DNA of 60,525 bases from assembly GCA_905182855.1 (NCBI GenBank), contig CAJJDA010000007.1:1-60525 (forward strand), read 5' to 3'. Under the pieces are notes generated by a model, which was not told the DNA's origin, did not search any database, and saw nothing but the letters and a program-made list of their open reading frames with translations. The number at the start of each line of letters is the position of its first letter. The stretch's first letter is position 1. This document shows positions 44,205 through 52,617 of the stretch, one piece after another. The translations under genes were made by a program, and so were the position numbers. This stretch comes from a gamma proteobacterium HTCC2207 (lineage in GTDB: Bacteria > Pseudomonadota > Gammaproteobacteria > Pseudomonadales > Porticoccaceae).

Positions 44205-44441
44205 TTAGTTTTTTTGTTTCCAAATATTGAGAATAATAATTATCGCAATAATGAGTCCAAGGCCTTCAGAACCAAGAGCTTCTACGACGCCTTGAATATT
44301 ATTTAGAATGCCGCCAAAGAATGGCACGTCCGGACCAAACAATGTTGACACGAGAACAGATACTGCTAAAACCAATCCCAAGATAGTACTGATTTCCCAC
44401 AGTATACTTTTTGCCTTTACTAATAAATCTGGAATATTCAT
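44205..44441 (-). CDS. Small two-helix membrane protein, copy A (unknown family)
   Basis: A 78-residue hydrophobic protein. It has two predicted membrane segments (about 16-34 and 57-73) joined by a loop with FGPDVPFFGGILNNIQG. It shares this loop and the overall layout with the next gene upstream (44520-44735), so the two are paralogues. AAGG lies 8 bases before the ATG. I do not recognise the family. Possible roles are a small membrane regulator, toxin or holin-like protein, but nothing in the sequence decides this. It has its own terminator and no co-transcribed enzyme. Confidence 0.6.
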   Translation of the reverse strand: MNIPDLLVKAKSILWEISTILGLVLAVSVLVSTLFGPDVPFFGGILNNIQGVVEALGSEGLGLIIAIIIILNIWKQKN

Positions 44442-44468
44442 ATTAATACCTTATTGACGGTTTGATGG

Positions 44469-44493
44469 AAAAGGGTGCCTTTGGGACACCCCC
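44469..44493 (-). terminator. Intrinsic terminator after the 44520 gene
   Basis: Read on the minus strand, GGGTGtCC and GGcACCC form a GC-rich stem (one bulged base) around AAA, followed by TTTT. It sits about 30-50 bases after the stop of the 44520-44735 gene and before the start of copy A, so the two small genes may have separate transcript levels. Confidence 0.6.
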
Positions 44494-44519
44494 TCCAGTA
44501 CTAGTCGATAGATACTAAA

Positions 44520-44735
44520 TTATTCAGCCGCACTTATTAACCAACCAGCAACCAGTAAACCAACTAGACCACTGTCACCAAGGTTGTTTACAAAAGCTAG
44601 CAGATTATCTAACACGCCGCCAACGAATGGTACGTCACCAAATACTATGCCCGCAGCTACACCGAATGCGATAAGAGCGATAGTAAGTGAGGTTAAAGCG
44701 CCAACAATACCTTTAAGATTATTTAATGCATTCAT
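44520..44735 (-). CDS. Small two-helix membrane protein, copy B (unknown family)
   Basis: A 71-residue hydrophobic protein with two membrane segments (about 12-32 and 52-68) around the loop VFGDVPFVGGVLDNLLAF. The shared FG(P)DVPFxGGxLxN pattern marks it as a paralogue of the 44205 gene. AAAGG lies 9 bases before the ATG. It has no charged catalytic residues or Cys. No recognised domain. It lies between the rubrerythrin operon and the fni end of the retinal operon. Confidence 0.6.
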   Translation of the reverse strand: MNALNNLKGIVGALTSLTIALIAFGVAAGIVFGDVPFVGGVLDNLLAFVNNLGDSGLVGLLVAGWLISAAE

Positions 44736-45130
44736 TTTTTTTAACCTTTTTGTTTATACTTATAGTTATTATAATGTAGATATCCTGCCCATAACGACGA
44801 TGGATACGCCACATTTCTAGTGTAGCTATTCCAGAAGATCAACCGAAAAACACCGTTAAAACCCGCTTGGAATGCACAAAGTATCCTCTTTATGTGCGAA
44901 GTGCAATAGTTCGATTGATTTTTCGGGCACGGCTAGATGTGGCATTGCTGTTTTTATTGCGGGAGTTTTATTCTGAATTGGCCGAGAAATCTTTTGTGAT
45001 ATTAGCCTTAAAATGGTCTAAAAAGTAACTCTGAATGTCTAGCCGTGCGTTGGAGATGCACGATAGTGTGGGGGAATTGTTTGATTTGATGACAGTAAAT
45101 GCTAAACGATTTTTTAATACCTTTACAGCA
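44736..45130. other. Region between small membrane protein and fni
   Basis: Only short low-quality open frames occur here, one running into the fni 3' end. It should hold the promoter of the small membrane protein at 44520-44735 (minus strand) and the end of the retinal operon. No clear terminator is seen after fni. Confidence 0.35.
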
Positions 45131-46147
45131 TTATTGATCGAGTGGAGGGAAAAGTGGTGCAGTCTGTAGGGCATTTATATTTTGGCTGCCAGTTAAAAAC
45201 ATTGCCCAGCGAAGTTGCTCCTGAAGAATTTGTACCCTGCCTATAACAGCCTGTGATGATTCCAGCGCAGGCGCTAAAAAGGGCTGTGCCAACGCTGTCA
45301 TCTGAGCCCCCAGTCTTATGCACTTGGCTATATCAAGGCCATCGCGTACACCACCTGAAGCAATCAAATTAATCGCTGGACAGGCATGGAGCACGTGCGT
45401 TATCAAGACAGCAGTGTCCATCCCCCAGTTGATAAACGGTGCTGCTATTGCCTTTTCGCGCTCTGAGCCATTGCGGGCTAACTCAATACTGGGCCAACTA
45501 GTACCACCGCGCCCAGCAATCTCGATCCATTGCACGCCGGCACCTGACAATCGTTGTGCGGTTCTCGGTCCAATGCCTGAGCCAACTTCTTTCACTATAA
45601 CTGGGACTGGCAGATCGCTTGCGCAGTTTTGTATAGCTTCCAGCACCTGATTCCAGTCACGATCGCCATTGGGTTGAACCAGTTCCTGTAGAGGGTTTAG
45701 GTGAATGATGAGAGCATTTGCAGACACACTTTCTACGGCGCGTTTGGCCAGATCCAGACCGTGATGCTGCAACTGTGTGGCGCCAAGGTTACCAATCAAC
45801 ATTGTATTAGGCGCCCAGCGGCGCACATTTTGCACTAGATTCTGGTCAAGTGCGGCGCGTTGTGATCCCAGCGCCATGGGTATCTGCGTCGCTTCAGCCG
45901 CTTCAGCAAGGTGCTGGTTAATTAACTCACCGTTGTCACAGCCTCCGGTCATAGCGCCGATCATAAAGGGGGCTGCGATGGTGCGATCCAGAAATTTACT
46001 GCTGCAATCTATTTCTGCAAGTGCTAGTTCAGGCAAGGCATTGTGTTCAAATTCAAGCCGGTCAAAACCGGAGCCACTGGATGCCTGATGGCGAGGTTGT
46101 AGTGCCAACTGAATGTGGTCATCTTTACGGCTGCTGATATCGCTCAT
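45131..46147 (-). CDS. fni: Type 2 isopentenyl-diphosphate isomerase
   Basis: A 338-residue FMN-dependent isomerase that interconverts IPP and DMAPP, supplying precursors for GGPP. The N-terminus is RKDDHIQLAL, followed by FMIGAMTGGCDNGELIN, LIIHLNPLQELVQPNGDRDW, VIVKEVGSGIG, the phosphate-binding IAGRGGTSWPSIE and IASGGVRDGLDIAK. All are typical of type 2 rather than Nudix (type 1) enzymes. It overlaps blh by 4 bases (ATGA), so it is the last gene of the retinal operon. Confidence 0.93.
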   Translation of the reverse strand: MSDISSRKDDHIQLALQPRHQASSGSGFDRLEFEHNALPELALAEIDCSSKFLDRTIAAPFMIGAMTGGCDNGELINQHLAEAAEATQIPMALGSQRAALDQNLVQNVRRWAPNTMLIGNLGATQLQHHGLDLAKRAVESVSANALIIHLNPLQELVQPNGDRDWNQVLEAIQNCASDLPVPVIVKEVGSGIGPRTAQRLSGAGVQWIEIAGRGGTSWPSIELARNGSEREKAIAAPFINWGMDTAVLITHVLHACPAINLIASGGVRDGLDIAKCIRLGAQMTALAQPFLAPALESSQAVIGRVQILQEQLRWAMFLTGSQNINALQTAPLFPPLDQ

Positions 46148-46974
46148 GATAACTCTCTCCTAGGTTTTGATCGGTCGGCTATATCGACTAACAGCATATG
46201 GGGGACTGTGAGTGCTGCGAGCCCAATAAATGTCAATTGTATTAGTGTTTCGGAAAACGAGTCGTGGAAATAAATAAAAAATACTCCGGCACTCATCCAA
46301 GCCGTCAGGCTGTAGAATGTTGCCTCGATAAAACTACGTCTTCGTTCAGTTTCATCTTGCAGGCTTTGCCACACACGTACGGTGTGTCGACGGCTATGCC
46401 AGAGACAAAAATATAACGCAAAGCTCACTAGCGGCGGCAGCAAAAATACCAGTGCCAGCAATATTAATAGGCTAAAAAGAGGTTTCCGCCAGACCGGCAT
46501 GAACCATGCGTAAGCGCAGTAAGCGAAAACAGCCAGCAGCCAGGTTGTCCAGAGCATTGCTATGGTATTAGTCAGTGCTGCACCGGCTTCGTCACCGATC
46601 AAAATTCCAAAAAGAGGTGCCACTAGGTCAGGTTTTAGGCTCGGAATAGCAATCGATATTAGACCGCCGTGGGCTATTAGCGGAAGCCAATACTGGCTCA
46701 CTTTCTCATCCGCTGCTGACGCAGAGTTGAGAATATCACTACGACCAAAATGAAGGCCGGAGATACATAAAAAAACAGCCAGGCTGGGCGTTGGCCAATG
46801 CCACCAGAGCACGACCACTAGCGCAGCTAGAAGGATATAGCCAAGGTGAAATCCGAGCCAAGCAGGAACTCCGTTGGACCAGCCAACTCGCCTAGCTACC
46901 GCGCCGTCCAAACCGCCATGGGGAACCCCAATCAATAGCACCGCGGCTATGGCCACTAAGTCCCAGTTAGTCAT
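46144..46974 (-). CDS. blh: Beta-carotene 15,15'-dioxygenase, Brp/Blh family
   Basis: An inner-membrane iron enzyme of 276 residues with about seven helices that cleaves beta-carotene centrally to two retinal. The expected Fe-ligand His residues are all present: His19 in GVPHGGLDG, His75 in GLHFGRSD, and His193 and His197 in WHSRRHTVRVW. It overlaps crtY by 8 bases and fni by 4. Its presence with proteorhodopsin shows the cell is equipped to make its own retinal. Confidence 0.93.
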   Translation of the reverse strand: MTNWDLVAIAAVLLIGVPHGGLDGAVARRVGWSNGVPAWLGFHLGYILLAALVVVLWWHWPTPSLAVFLCISGLHFGRSDILNSASAADEKVSQYWLPLIAHGGLISIAIPSLKPDLVAPLFGILIGDEAGAALTNTIAMLWTTWLLAVFAYCAYAWFMPVWRKPLFSLLILLALVFLLPPLVSFALYFCLWHSRRHTVRVWQSLQDETERRRSFIEATFYSLTAWMSAGVFFIYFHDSFSETLIQLTFIGLAALTVPHMLLVDIADRSKPRRELS

Positions 46975-48091
46975 GGCTAAACGCCTCTGCGAGTGCGGCC
47001 TTTATAAATGGCCATTTAGGCATCGCCATAATCACTTGAATCCAATCGATACAGCCTGCATGGCCAAGCATAAAGCGTACAAATGCATCGGCCTTAAGAG
47101 TTCGCCCCATTGCCATGAAGAGCCCGACGCCATATCGAGGCTCAGTCTTCAAAACCCGATTAAACACTTTATCCATAAATATCAGTGACCTTGAAAAGGG
47201 TCTAGGCACCTGGCGATCACCTGCAGCTATGGAATTTGACAATGTCGCCATCTGCGCCTGAATGGAGCTAAACGCATACCCAGAGGAGAGTCGGACTGCA
47301 CCGCTGGCGGCGCCAATACGCGCCACACCATCTTGCTGGGATGGCACAGCCGTCATTGGAATGACACCATACTCTTCGCGCAATTTGCTCTGTACCTGAA
47401 TATTCTGATCATCAAGCCACTGGCTGATAGCGTTACGATACCAGTCTTTATCCTCTAGTTGCGTTGAAATCATAGTCGATTCGACTAATAGATGGCTATC
47501 AGAGAAGGGCAGTACATAGATGAAATGCAGGCCACGAGATTGATCCACGCGGAAGTCCATCAATGTGGCGATGTCAGCCTCTGAAATGGGTTCCTTGGTT
47601 CTTATTTCCCAGCCAAAAAAATGCTGCCGAAGGCAGTTGTCCGGCATTTCGGGAGGGCGGCTGTCATAAATAGTCTTAGCGCAGTAGGTCTGGCCTTTGG
47701 CACTCAATTGTCCTCCACCTCTACAATCTGACTCTACCCTGTCGATAGATTTACGCACTAGATGTACGGAATCGCTGAGGCTTGCTTCACAGTGTTGTAA
47801 ATATTGACTGGAGCTCAGACTTGCATAGCGGTATTGATGACTTTGATGGATGACTTCACCGCTTTGGTCTATGAAGCGCCACTTATTCCAGCTGCCTTTA
47901 ATCGCGGGACTCAGTTCTTCTAGCTGCTGCGGCTGTGCCCAAAGCGCCCAGCTGCAGTCTCGCTCTGAGGCGAGTCTAGGCTCAAATACTGCAGTCTTTA
48001 AGGTACTGATTTTGCGGGCCAAAGTCATACCTGCGCTACCGCCACCAATAATGGCAATATCCAGTTCAATAGGCCTATTTGGGTTCGACAC
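46967..48091 (-). CDS. crtY: Lycopene beta-cyclase
   Basis: An FAD-containing cyclase that converts lycopene to beta-carotene. The dinucleotide motif is IAIIGGGSAGMTLAR, with FFGWEIRT and GAASGAVRLSSGYAF further on. The open frame extends to 48154, but that overlaps crtB heavily and starts with a Cys-rich non-native stretch. GTG48091 is preferred: AGGGG lies 8 bases upstream and it begins VSNPNRPIELD just before the FAD fold, giving about 374 residues and a 17-base overlap with crtB. ATG48115 is the alternative. Confidence 0.9.
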   Translation of the reverse strand: MSNPNRPIELDIAIIGGGSAGMTLARKISTLKTAVFEPRLASERDCSWALWAQPQQLEELSPAIKGSWNKWRFIDQSGEVIHQSHQYRYASLSSSQYLQHCEASLSDSVHLVRKSIDRVESDCRGGGQLSAKGQTYCAKTIYDSRPPEMPDNCLRQHFFGWEIRTKEPISEADIATLMDFRVDQSRGLHFIYVLPFSDSHLLVESTMISTQLEDKDWYRNAISQWLDDQNIQVQSKLREEYGVIPMTAVPSQQDGVARIGAASGAVRLSSGYAFSSIQAQMATLSNSIAAGDRQVPRPFSRSLIFMDKVFNRVLKTEPRYGVGLFMAMGRTLKADAFVRFMLGHAGCIDWIQVIMAMPKWPFIKAALAEAFSHD

Positions 48092-48980
48092 CGGCGAGCC
48101 CCTGCAGCGATTCATGGAGACGACTGTTGTGCACAGGCACTGACAGCGGCACAATATCTGTTAGGCTGCGAACACTAAGCAGTATTTTTTCACCTTTGCC
48201 GACCATAACTCGACCCTTCCACCACGCTAGGTTGTGGCGTATCAGCACGACACCAATTTGCCGATAAACCCGCAGAGCGATAGCGATGGAAAGTCGTGAG
48301 CGAAACGGCAGCAAACGTATACCCAGCAACGCACTGGCGTAATACTGTTCGGACAGATTCATTAATTGTGCGATAGCCTGGGCCACTGGCTGATGGCAGT
48401 CGGGCGCCGCAGCAGCAATCTCTGCCGGGCTAAGATTGACCCAGCTGGCGGGTAGATAGCGACGTCCCATTTTCGCATCCTCTAAAACGTCCCTTGAGAT
48501 ATTAGTTAGCTGCATAGCAACACCTAAATCAATGGCAAAGCTCTCGGCGCGAGACTCTGGGCAATTCAGTACACGGCACATCATCAGGCCCACGGTACCT
48601 GCCACAGCATGACAGTAGCGTAGCAACTCTGCTTCATCTGCGAATGCCGCTGGCCTTTGATCACTCAGCATACCGTCTAGCAACTCCACCGCAGCGCGAG
48701 GGGGAATATGACTGCTCGCCGCGAGCGCGAGAAAGGACTCAACCTCAGGAGCAACAGTGACATCACTGCCAATTAGGCGGGCGCGAATATTATCCAGAGA
48801 TTCATGACGGTCGGGAAGGTCGCCGTCTGCAAGGTCATCGACATAGCGGCAAAACTGATAGAGCTGCGCTGCACGATTAGCCAACGTAGACCCGAGGAAT
48901 AGGCTTGCCCAGTAAAACGATTTGCCGTGTCGAGCCAGAGTTTGCACCGGCTGTAAATTACCTGGCGATTGATTTGCCAT
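48075..48980 (-). CDS. crtB: Phytoene synthase
   Basis: A 301-residue squalene/phytoene synthase that joins two GGPP to phytoene. The two Asp-rich diphosphate motifs are CRYVDDLADGD and the DVLEDAKMGRRYLP region. QLTNISRD and FAIDLGVAMQ helices are normal. It starts 3 bases after the crtI stop and overlaps crtY, so it is translated as part of one operon. No frameshift is seen. Confidence 0.93.
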   Translation of the reverse strand: MANQSPGNLQPVQTLARHGKSFYWASLFLGSTLANRAAQLYQFCRYVDDLADGDLPDRHESLDNIRARLIGSDVTVAPEVESFLALAASSHIPPRAAVELLDGMLSDQRPAAFADEAELLRYCHAVAGTVGLMMCRVLNCPESRAESFAIDLGVAMQLTNISRDVLEDAKMGRRYLPASWVNLSPAEIAAAAPDCHQPVAQAIAQLMNLSEQYYASALLGIRLLPFRSRLSIAIALRVYRQIGVVLIRHNLAWWKGRVMVGKGEKILLSVRSLTDIVPLSVPVHNSRLHESLQGLAGVEPK

Positions 48981-48983
48981 AGT

Positions 48984-50111
48984 TTAGCCGCCCGAACCTA
49001 CCTCAACACCGGTGAGCAATTCTTCCACCACCTTGGCTGAGCTGACAACGCCGGGTAGCCCTGCACCAGGATGAGTGCCTGCGCCAACAAAATACAGATT
49101 ATCTATGGCGCTATCCCGATTATGGAAGCGAAACCACGCTGATTGAGTAAGTCGCGGCTCGATAGAGAATCCGGCGCCATGCATGGAGCGATAATCCTTG
49201 GCAAAATCTTCCGGAGTCATCCAAAAAACCTCTTCAATCACGGCGCTGAGATCCGGCAGTATAGTTTCTTCTAATGCGTTAATAATCCGCGTACGCAACA
49301 CCTCACCCTCAGTGCTCCAGTTAACGTTACCTTGCAAATTGGGTACCGGGCAGAGAACATAAAAGGATTCGCAGCCCTCAGGTGCAAAGCTTTTATCTGT
49401 TGCCGTGGGGCGGTGAACATAGAGAGAGAAATCGTCGCTCATTTGCTTATCATCAAATATCTCTGACAGTAACTCTTTAAAGCGTGGGCCCATCCAAATA
49501 CTGTGATGGGCGACATCGGGATACAGTTTTTTAGTGCCGAAATAAAGCACATAAAGGCCCATGCTGTAGCGTTTCTTAATGCTTGGGCGACTGATTTTTT
49601 TCTGCGGCAAGAGATGCTTATAGCAGGTCTCAGGATCGCCGCCAAATATCACTAAATCAGCACTCTGTATTTCGCCAGAGCTTAGTCTGACACCCGTGGC
49701 GCACTTATTTTCAATAATGATTTCATCAACATCTGCATTCAATTGAATTTTGATATCCTGACGCGCCATCAAAGCGCCAAGCTGTTCGATCAGTTTCCCC
49801 GTGCCGCCCATACAAAAAAATACCCCCCAGCGTCGCTCAAGGTAGTGTATCAGGGTATAAATAGCGGTGGTTTTAAAGGGATTTCCGCCCACCAAGAGGG
49901 GATGAATAGAAAATGCCTGACGAATCAGGGGGTGCTTGAGGTGGCTATTAACCATTTGGGAGACGGTTTTGTAACACTTTAAAATTAGCAGTGCGGGAAC
50001 CTGTTTGACCATATCCCAGACCCGTGTAAAGGGGCGGTGCGCCAACTGTTTAAAGCCAACATCGTAAACTTTCTTGGACGTAGCTAAGAGCTTTGAGATA
50101 GCCGTCTGCAT
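48984..50111 (-). CDS. crtI: Phytoene desaturase, main C-terminal part (frameshifted)
   Basis: The CrtI-type desaturase takes phytoene to lycopene using FAD. This part contains LLVGGNPFKTTAIYTLIHYLERR in pieces (VGGNPFKTTAIYTL), WGVFFCMGGTGKLI, ADLVIFGGDPETCY and the C-terminal FVGAGTHPGAGLPGV FAD motif. Its listed start MQTAISK is artificial: the true continuation upstream is in another frame, and removing one base near 50090-50094 joins ...ADGYLK to LLATSKKVYDVGF. It converges with the N-terminal fragment 50050-50482. At least three indels break the gene, and as written no full-length protein could be made. Confidence 0.88.
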   Translation of the reverse strand: MQTAISKLLATSKKVYDVGFKQLAHRPFTRVWDMVKQVPALLILKCYKTVSQMVNSHLKHPLIRQAFSIHPLLVGGNPFKTTAIYTLIHYLERRWGVFFCMGGTGKLIEQLGALMARQDIKIQLNADVDEIIIENKCATGVRLSSGEIQSADLVIFGGDPETCYKHLLPQKKISRPSIKKRYSMGLYVLYFGTKKLYPDVAHHSIWMGPRFKELLSEIFDDKQMSDDFSLYVHRPTATDKSFAPEGCESFYVLCPVPNLQGNVNWSTEGEVLRTRIINALEETILPDLSAVIEEVFWMTPEDFAKDYRSMHGAGFSIEPRLTQSAWFRFHNRDSAIDNLYFVGAGTHPGAGLPGVVSSAKVVEELLTGVEVGSGG

Positions 50112-50482
50112 CGGCTGGGTTAAAGCGGCGAATCTCGGTTAGGGTGTCTTCAATACTAGCCCGATAGTCAAATTGGCTTCCATCGGCAAAGTGAAATCGA
50201 TAGAACGGATCTAAGGGTACAAACTCTAGGTGGTCTTGCAGTTTTTCATCGAATAGCTCAAACAGTTCATCGAAGAGAAAAGGTGCTGTGATTACTGTGG
50301 GGCCTGCATCGTGACGATAGCCGCCGCGTTCAAACACCTGAGCCGCCGCCTAGGCTGTCGAGCGCTCTAAAAGTGTAACCTGATACCCCATAGCTCTGAG
50401 TCTTAAGGGCTGTTGCTATACCGGCAAAACCGGCTCCGATAATTATTGCTGTCTGATTGGCACCAATGTTTTTTGAGGTCAA
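50050..50482 (-). CDS. crtI: Phytoene desaturase, N-terminal part (multiply frameshifted)
   Basis: The N-terminus of the crtI gene. It starts at TTG50482 with AAGGAAAG just before it, and TTG overlaps the crtE stop as TTGA, so crtE and crtI are coupled. It encodes the FAD motif AIIIGAGFAGIATAL. Then one indel near 50401-50408 shifts to LRAMGYQVTLLERS, and two more near 50345-50360 shift to QVFERGGYRHDAGPTVITAP. The last stretch carries the plug-like start FLFDELFELFDEKL. The protein sequence is conserved across every shift, so these look like sequence errors rather than decay. Confidence 0.8.
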
Positions 50483-50715
50483 GCGATCTTTCCTTCCCGT
50501 GCCATCGTGGCTTTCTGTTTGACTGAAGTGACCAAACTCTGAGTTACCGTCTGCAATGCTACTGGCAGTGACGCGACTCGCTGCGCTGCCTGAAGGAGCC
50601 AGTAATCTACTGATTGGTTAGCATGTAAAATAACCTCGCTCGAGGCAATGCGCCGCTGCCAATAAGGTAGCTGACGGTATTTTCTGAGGCGTACCAGCGA
50701 ACAAATTCTGCACAT
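50479..50715 (-). CDS. crtE: GGPP synthase, C-terminal part (frameshifted)
   Basis: This fragment encodes the native C-terminus of crtE (WQRRIASSEVILHANQSVDYW, then ending MAREGKIA). It is in a different frame from the main crtE ORF, which ends early at 50607. One indel at about 50670-50700 joins CAEFVRWYASEN to YRQLPYWQRRI. Its stop TGA (50481-50479) overlaps the crtI TTG start. Confidence 0.75.
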   Translation of the reverse strand: MCRICSLVRLRKYRQLPYWQRRIASSEVILHANQSVDYWLLQAAQRVASLPVALQTVTQSLVTSVKQKATMAREGKIA

Positions 50716-51449
50716 CCTTGGCTCTGATGGGCAAATAAGCTGACTACTAAGTTAGGCTTACGACCCTCGAGATCGCTAGATTGGAGGCTAGACGGGATGA
50801 TGTCATCGATATCATTTCGACCCTGATAAGCCAGGCCGCACAAGCCGATAATATGTTCAAGATTATCGAAGGCTTCGGGCCGCTGGTCTAGATTAGCAGC
50901 GATAGCTGCTCCCTTGATGGGAGCTATTAATAAGGGTGCGGTTTTACCCTTGGCAATTCGCTGCCACTCATCTAAGTCGGGGCAGTGGCGCTGACTGATG
51001 TCGGCTATCTGCCCGCTGCAAGTCTCTTGCATCGCCTGAGCTAAAAGGGCTACCAGTGCGCCACCACTTAAGGTGTTTCGGGCGCCGAGCTCAAAGGCTT
51101 TGGCAATCATCCAGTCTCCCAGACAGAGCGCCATATCAGTTCCGAAATGGAGGTGAACACTCTCCTGGCCGCGTCTGTGAGTGCTAGAATCGCTAATGTC
51201 GTCATGAATCAGGGAGGCGTTGTGCAGTAGCTCGCACGCGGCGGCCCAATGCAAATTATCTAAGGGATTTAGGCCTAGTGAATAGCCAGTCGATAGCGCT
51301 AGTTGCGCTCTAAAAGACTTCCCTGGGTTTTTAAAGTGATAGCGAGCCGCGAGGCCCAAGCTACTACTTGGATCGGGTATTTCGCGTTGATATAGAGCCT
51401 GAAGTTCTACTAACTTATTCGACCCATTTGTTATTATCGTTGGGATCAT
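50607..51449 (-). CDS. crtE: Geranylgeranyl-diphosphate synthase, main part (frameshifted)
   Basis: A trans-prenyltransferase that builds GGPP from DMAPP/IPP. The first Asp-rich motif is LIHDDISDS (Asp83, Asp84, Asp87) and the second is NDIDD near 210. ELLHNASL before the first motif and GRNDIDDIIPSS after are typical. AAGGG lies 9 bases before ATG51449. The ORF tail after about 50690 (NTVSYLIGSGAL) is non-native; the true C-terminus is in the next frame (see 50479-50715). It is the first carotenoid gene after proteorhodopsin and its terminator-like hairpin. Confidence 0.88.
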   Translation of the reverse strand: MIPTIITNGSNKLVELQALYQREIPDPSSSLGLAARYHFKNPGKSFRAQLALSTGYSLGLNPLDNLHWAAACELLHNASLIHDDISDSSTHRRGQESVHLHFGTDMALCLGDWMIAKAFELGARNTLSGGALVALLAQAMQETCSGQIADISQRHCPDLDEWQRIAKGKTAPLLIAPIKGAAIAANLDQRPEAFDNLEHIIGLCGLAYQGRNDIDDIIPSSLQSSDLEGRKPNLVVSLFAHQSQGCAEFVRWYASENTVSYLIGSGALPRARLFYMLTNQ

Positions 51450-51559
51450 CAATCGTACCCTTCTGCGTCACAGCTTGGAATGGCTGCTTGTTTTAAAAGG
51501 TCTTGTCTTAGTCAAATCTTGCTGACTCTCTTGGAGTGCTCTTAAAAGCCGCTTAGAGA

Positions 51560-51586
51560 GAAGGGGCTAGAGAATCTAGCCCCTTC
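51560..51586 (-). terminator. Perfect 12-bp hairpin between proteorhodopsin and crtE
   Basis: GAAGGGGCTAGA and its exact complement TCTAGCCCCTTC surround a 3-base loop, 21-47 bases after the proteorhodopsin stop and about 110 bases before crtE. There is only a weak T-run. It could end most proteorhodopsin transcripts while allowing some read-through, giving much more opsin than carotenoid enzymes (inference). Confidence 0.7.
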
Positions 51587-51606
51587 AACACATCTAACTA
51601 TTTAGA

Positions 51607-52296
51607 TTACTCTGAATCTGCTACTGCAGCAGCCCAGATAATTACACCAAACCCGATCTTGTTTACAAAGTCGGCTAGGTTATAAACAATGTTTAGAGTT
51701 GCTGCATCAGCACCGCCGCCCATATAACCCATGAAGTATCCAATTGGGTAGATAGACCAGCCGATCGTTACACAGATAAGCATCCACTTGTAGGCTTTCT
51801 GAACGTTAGCATTTGAAAGACCAGCATTGATCTGGCTAGCTTCACCTTTGAATATTTCCCAAACGATGAAAGCCCAGCCTAGCATTGCTAGGATAAACGC
51901 TAAGGTAACACCCATCATGCCTGTCTCACCAGCGAAGCCGAAGCCCAACATAGCAACAGAACCTAGTAGTAACTTCCAGAATACTCTAGCTGGCACTTTG
52001 GTAACTGCAGAAAGAACTAAGTAGAATTCAACCATTAACAACGGCACAGTTAGCAGCCAGTCAATGTATCGTAATTCTGTTGGAGAAGTTCCCGACGCTA
52101 CCCACACATCCCGCATGTAGAAGTAGTGAACCGCAGCAATCAACGTAACCAAGCCTGACACTGTCAACGATGTCTTCCACTTTCCTGCAACACGATCGCG
52201 CTCTATAAAGAAAAAAGCTGTAGCCGCAACAAGCGCCATGGAAATTAACCAAAAAGACATGCCGACTGGGTCGGCGGACGATAAGTTATAAGTCAT
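51607..52296 (-). CDS. Green-absorbing proteorhodopsin
   Basis: A 229-residue, seven-helix light-driven outward proton pump. Against the reference GPR numbering, the Schiff-base Lys is Lys213 (ADFVNKIGFG), the proton acceptor is Asp79 (RYIDWLL), the donor is Glu90 and the His partner is His57. The spectral-tuning residue (GPR 105) is Leu87, predicting green absorption. The start MTYNLSSADP lacks the cleaved signal peptide seen in GPR. AAGGGG lies 6 bases before the ATG. It is transcribed first in the retinal operon on the minus strand. Confidence 0.97.
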   Translation of the reverse strand: MTYNLSSADPVGMSFWLISMALVAATAFFFIERDRVAGKWKTSLTVSGLVTLIAAVHYFYMRDVWVASGTSPTELRYIDWLLTVPLLMVEFYLVLSAVTKVPARVFWKLLLGSVAMLGFGFAGETGMMGVTLAFILAMLGWAFIVWEIFKGEASQINAGLSNANVQKAYKWMLICVTIGWSIYPIGYFMGYMGGGADAATLNIVYNLADFVNKIGFGVIIWAAAVADSE

Positions 52297-52417
52297 TTGT
52301 AACCCCTTAATTTTAAGGCTTTATTTTTTATGCCGATTCACTTAATGCAAAGTAAAATTTCCGACACTCCTAGTTGAACCGCTAGATTCAAGGTAACCCC
52401 AAACCTAACTGGCAAAA

Positions 52418-52447
52418 ATTGTACTCGCTAGTCTAACGAAAACGCAA
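52418..52447 (-). promoter_or_regulatory. Candidate sigma-70 promoter of proteorhodopsin
   Basis: On the minus strand TTGCGT (52447-52442) is followed after 18 bases by TACAAT (52423-52418), a fair -10 and weak -35. The start would be about 115 bases before the opsin ATG. The rest of 52297-52617 is AT-rich and shows no gene. Confidence 0.3.
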
Positions 52448-52617
52448 CACAAAAATAGGTCCGTCTAATTTAAGTATTTATAAAATAGTGGCTTCTAAGA
52501 CATACGGCATAGGTTTCTTGTTGGATCACATAGCCGCGTAAAAAAAACGGTAAAACTAATTTTTAGGCTGTATGCTCATCACACAGTTGAGCTAAACACT
52601 AGCTAAAGAGTAAATAC

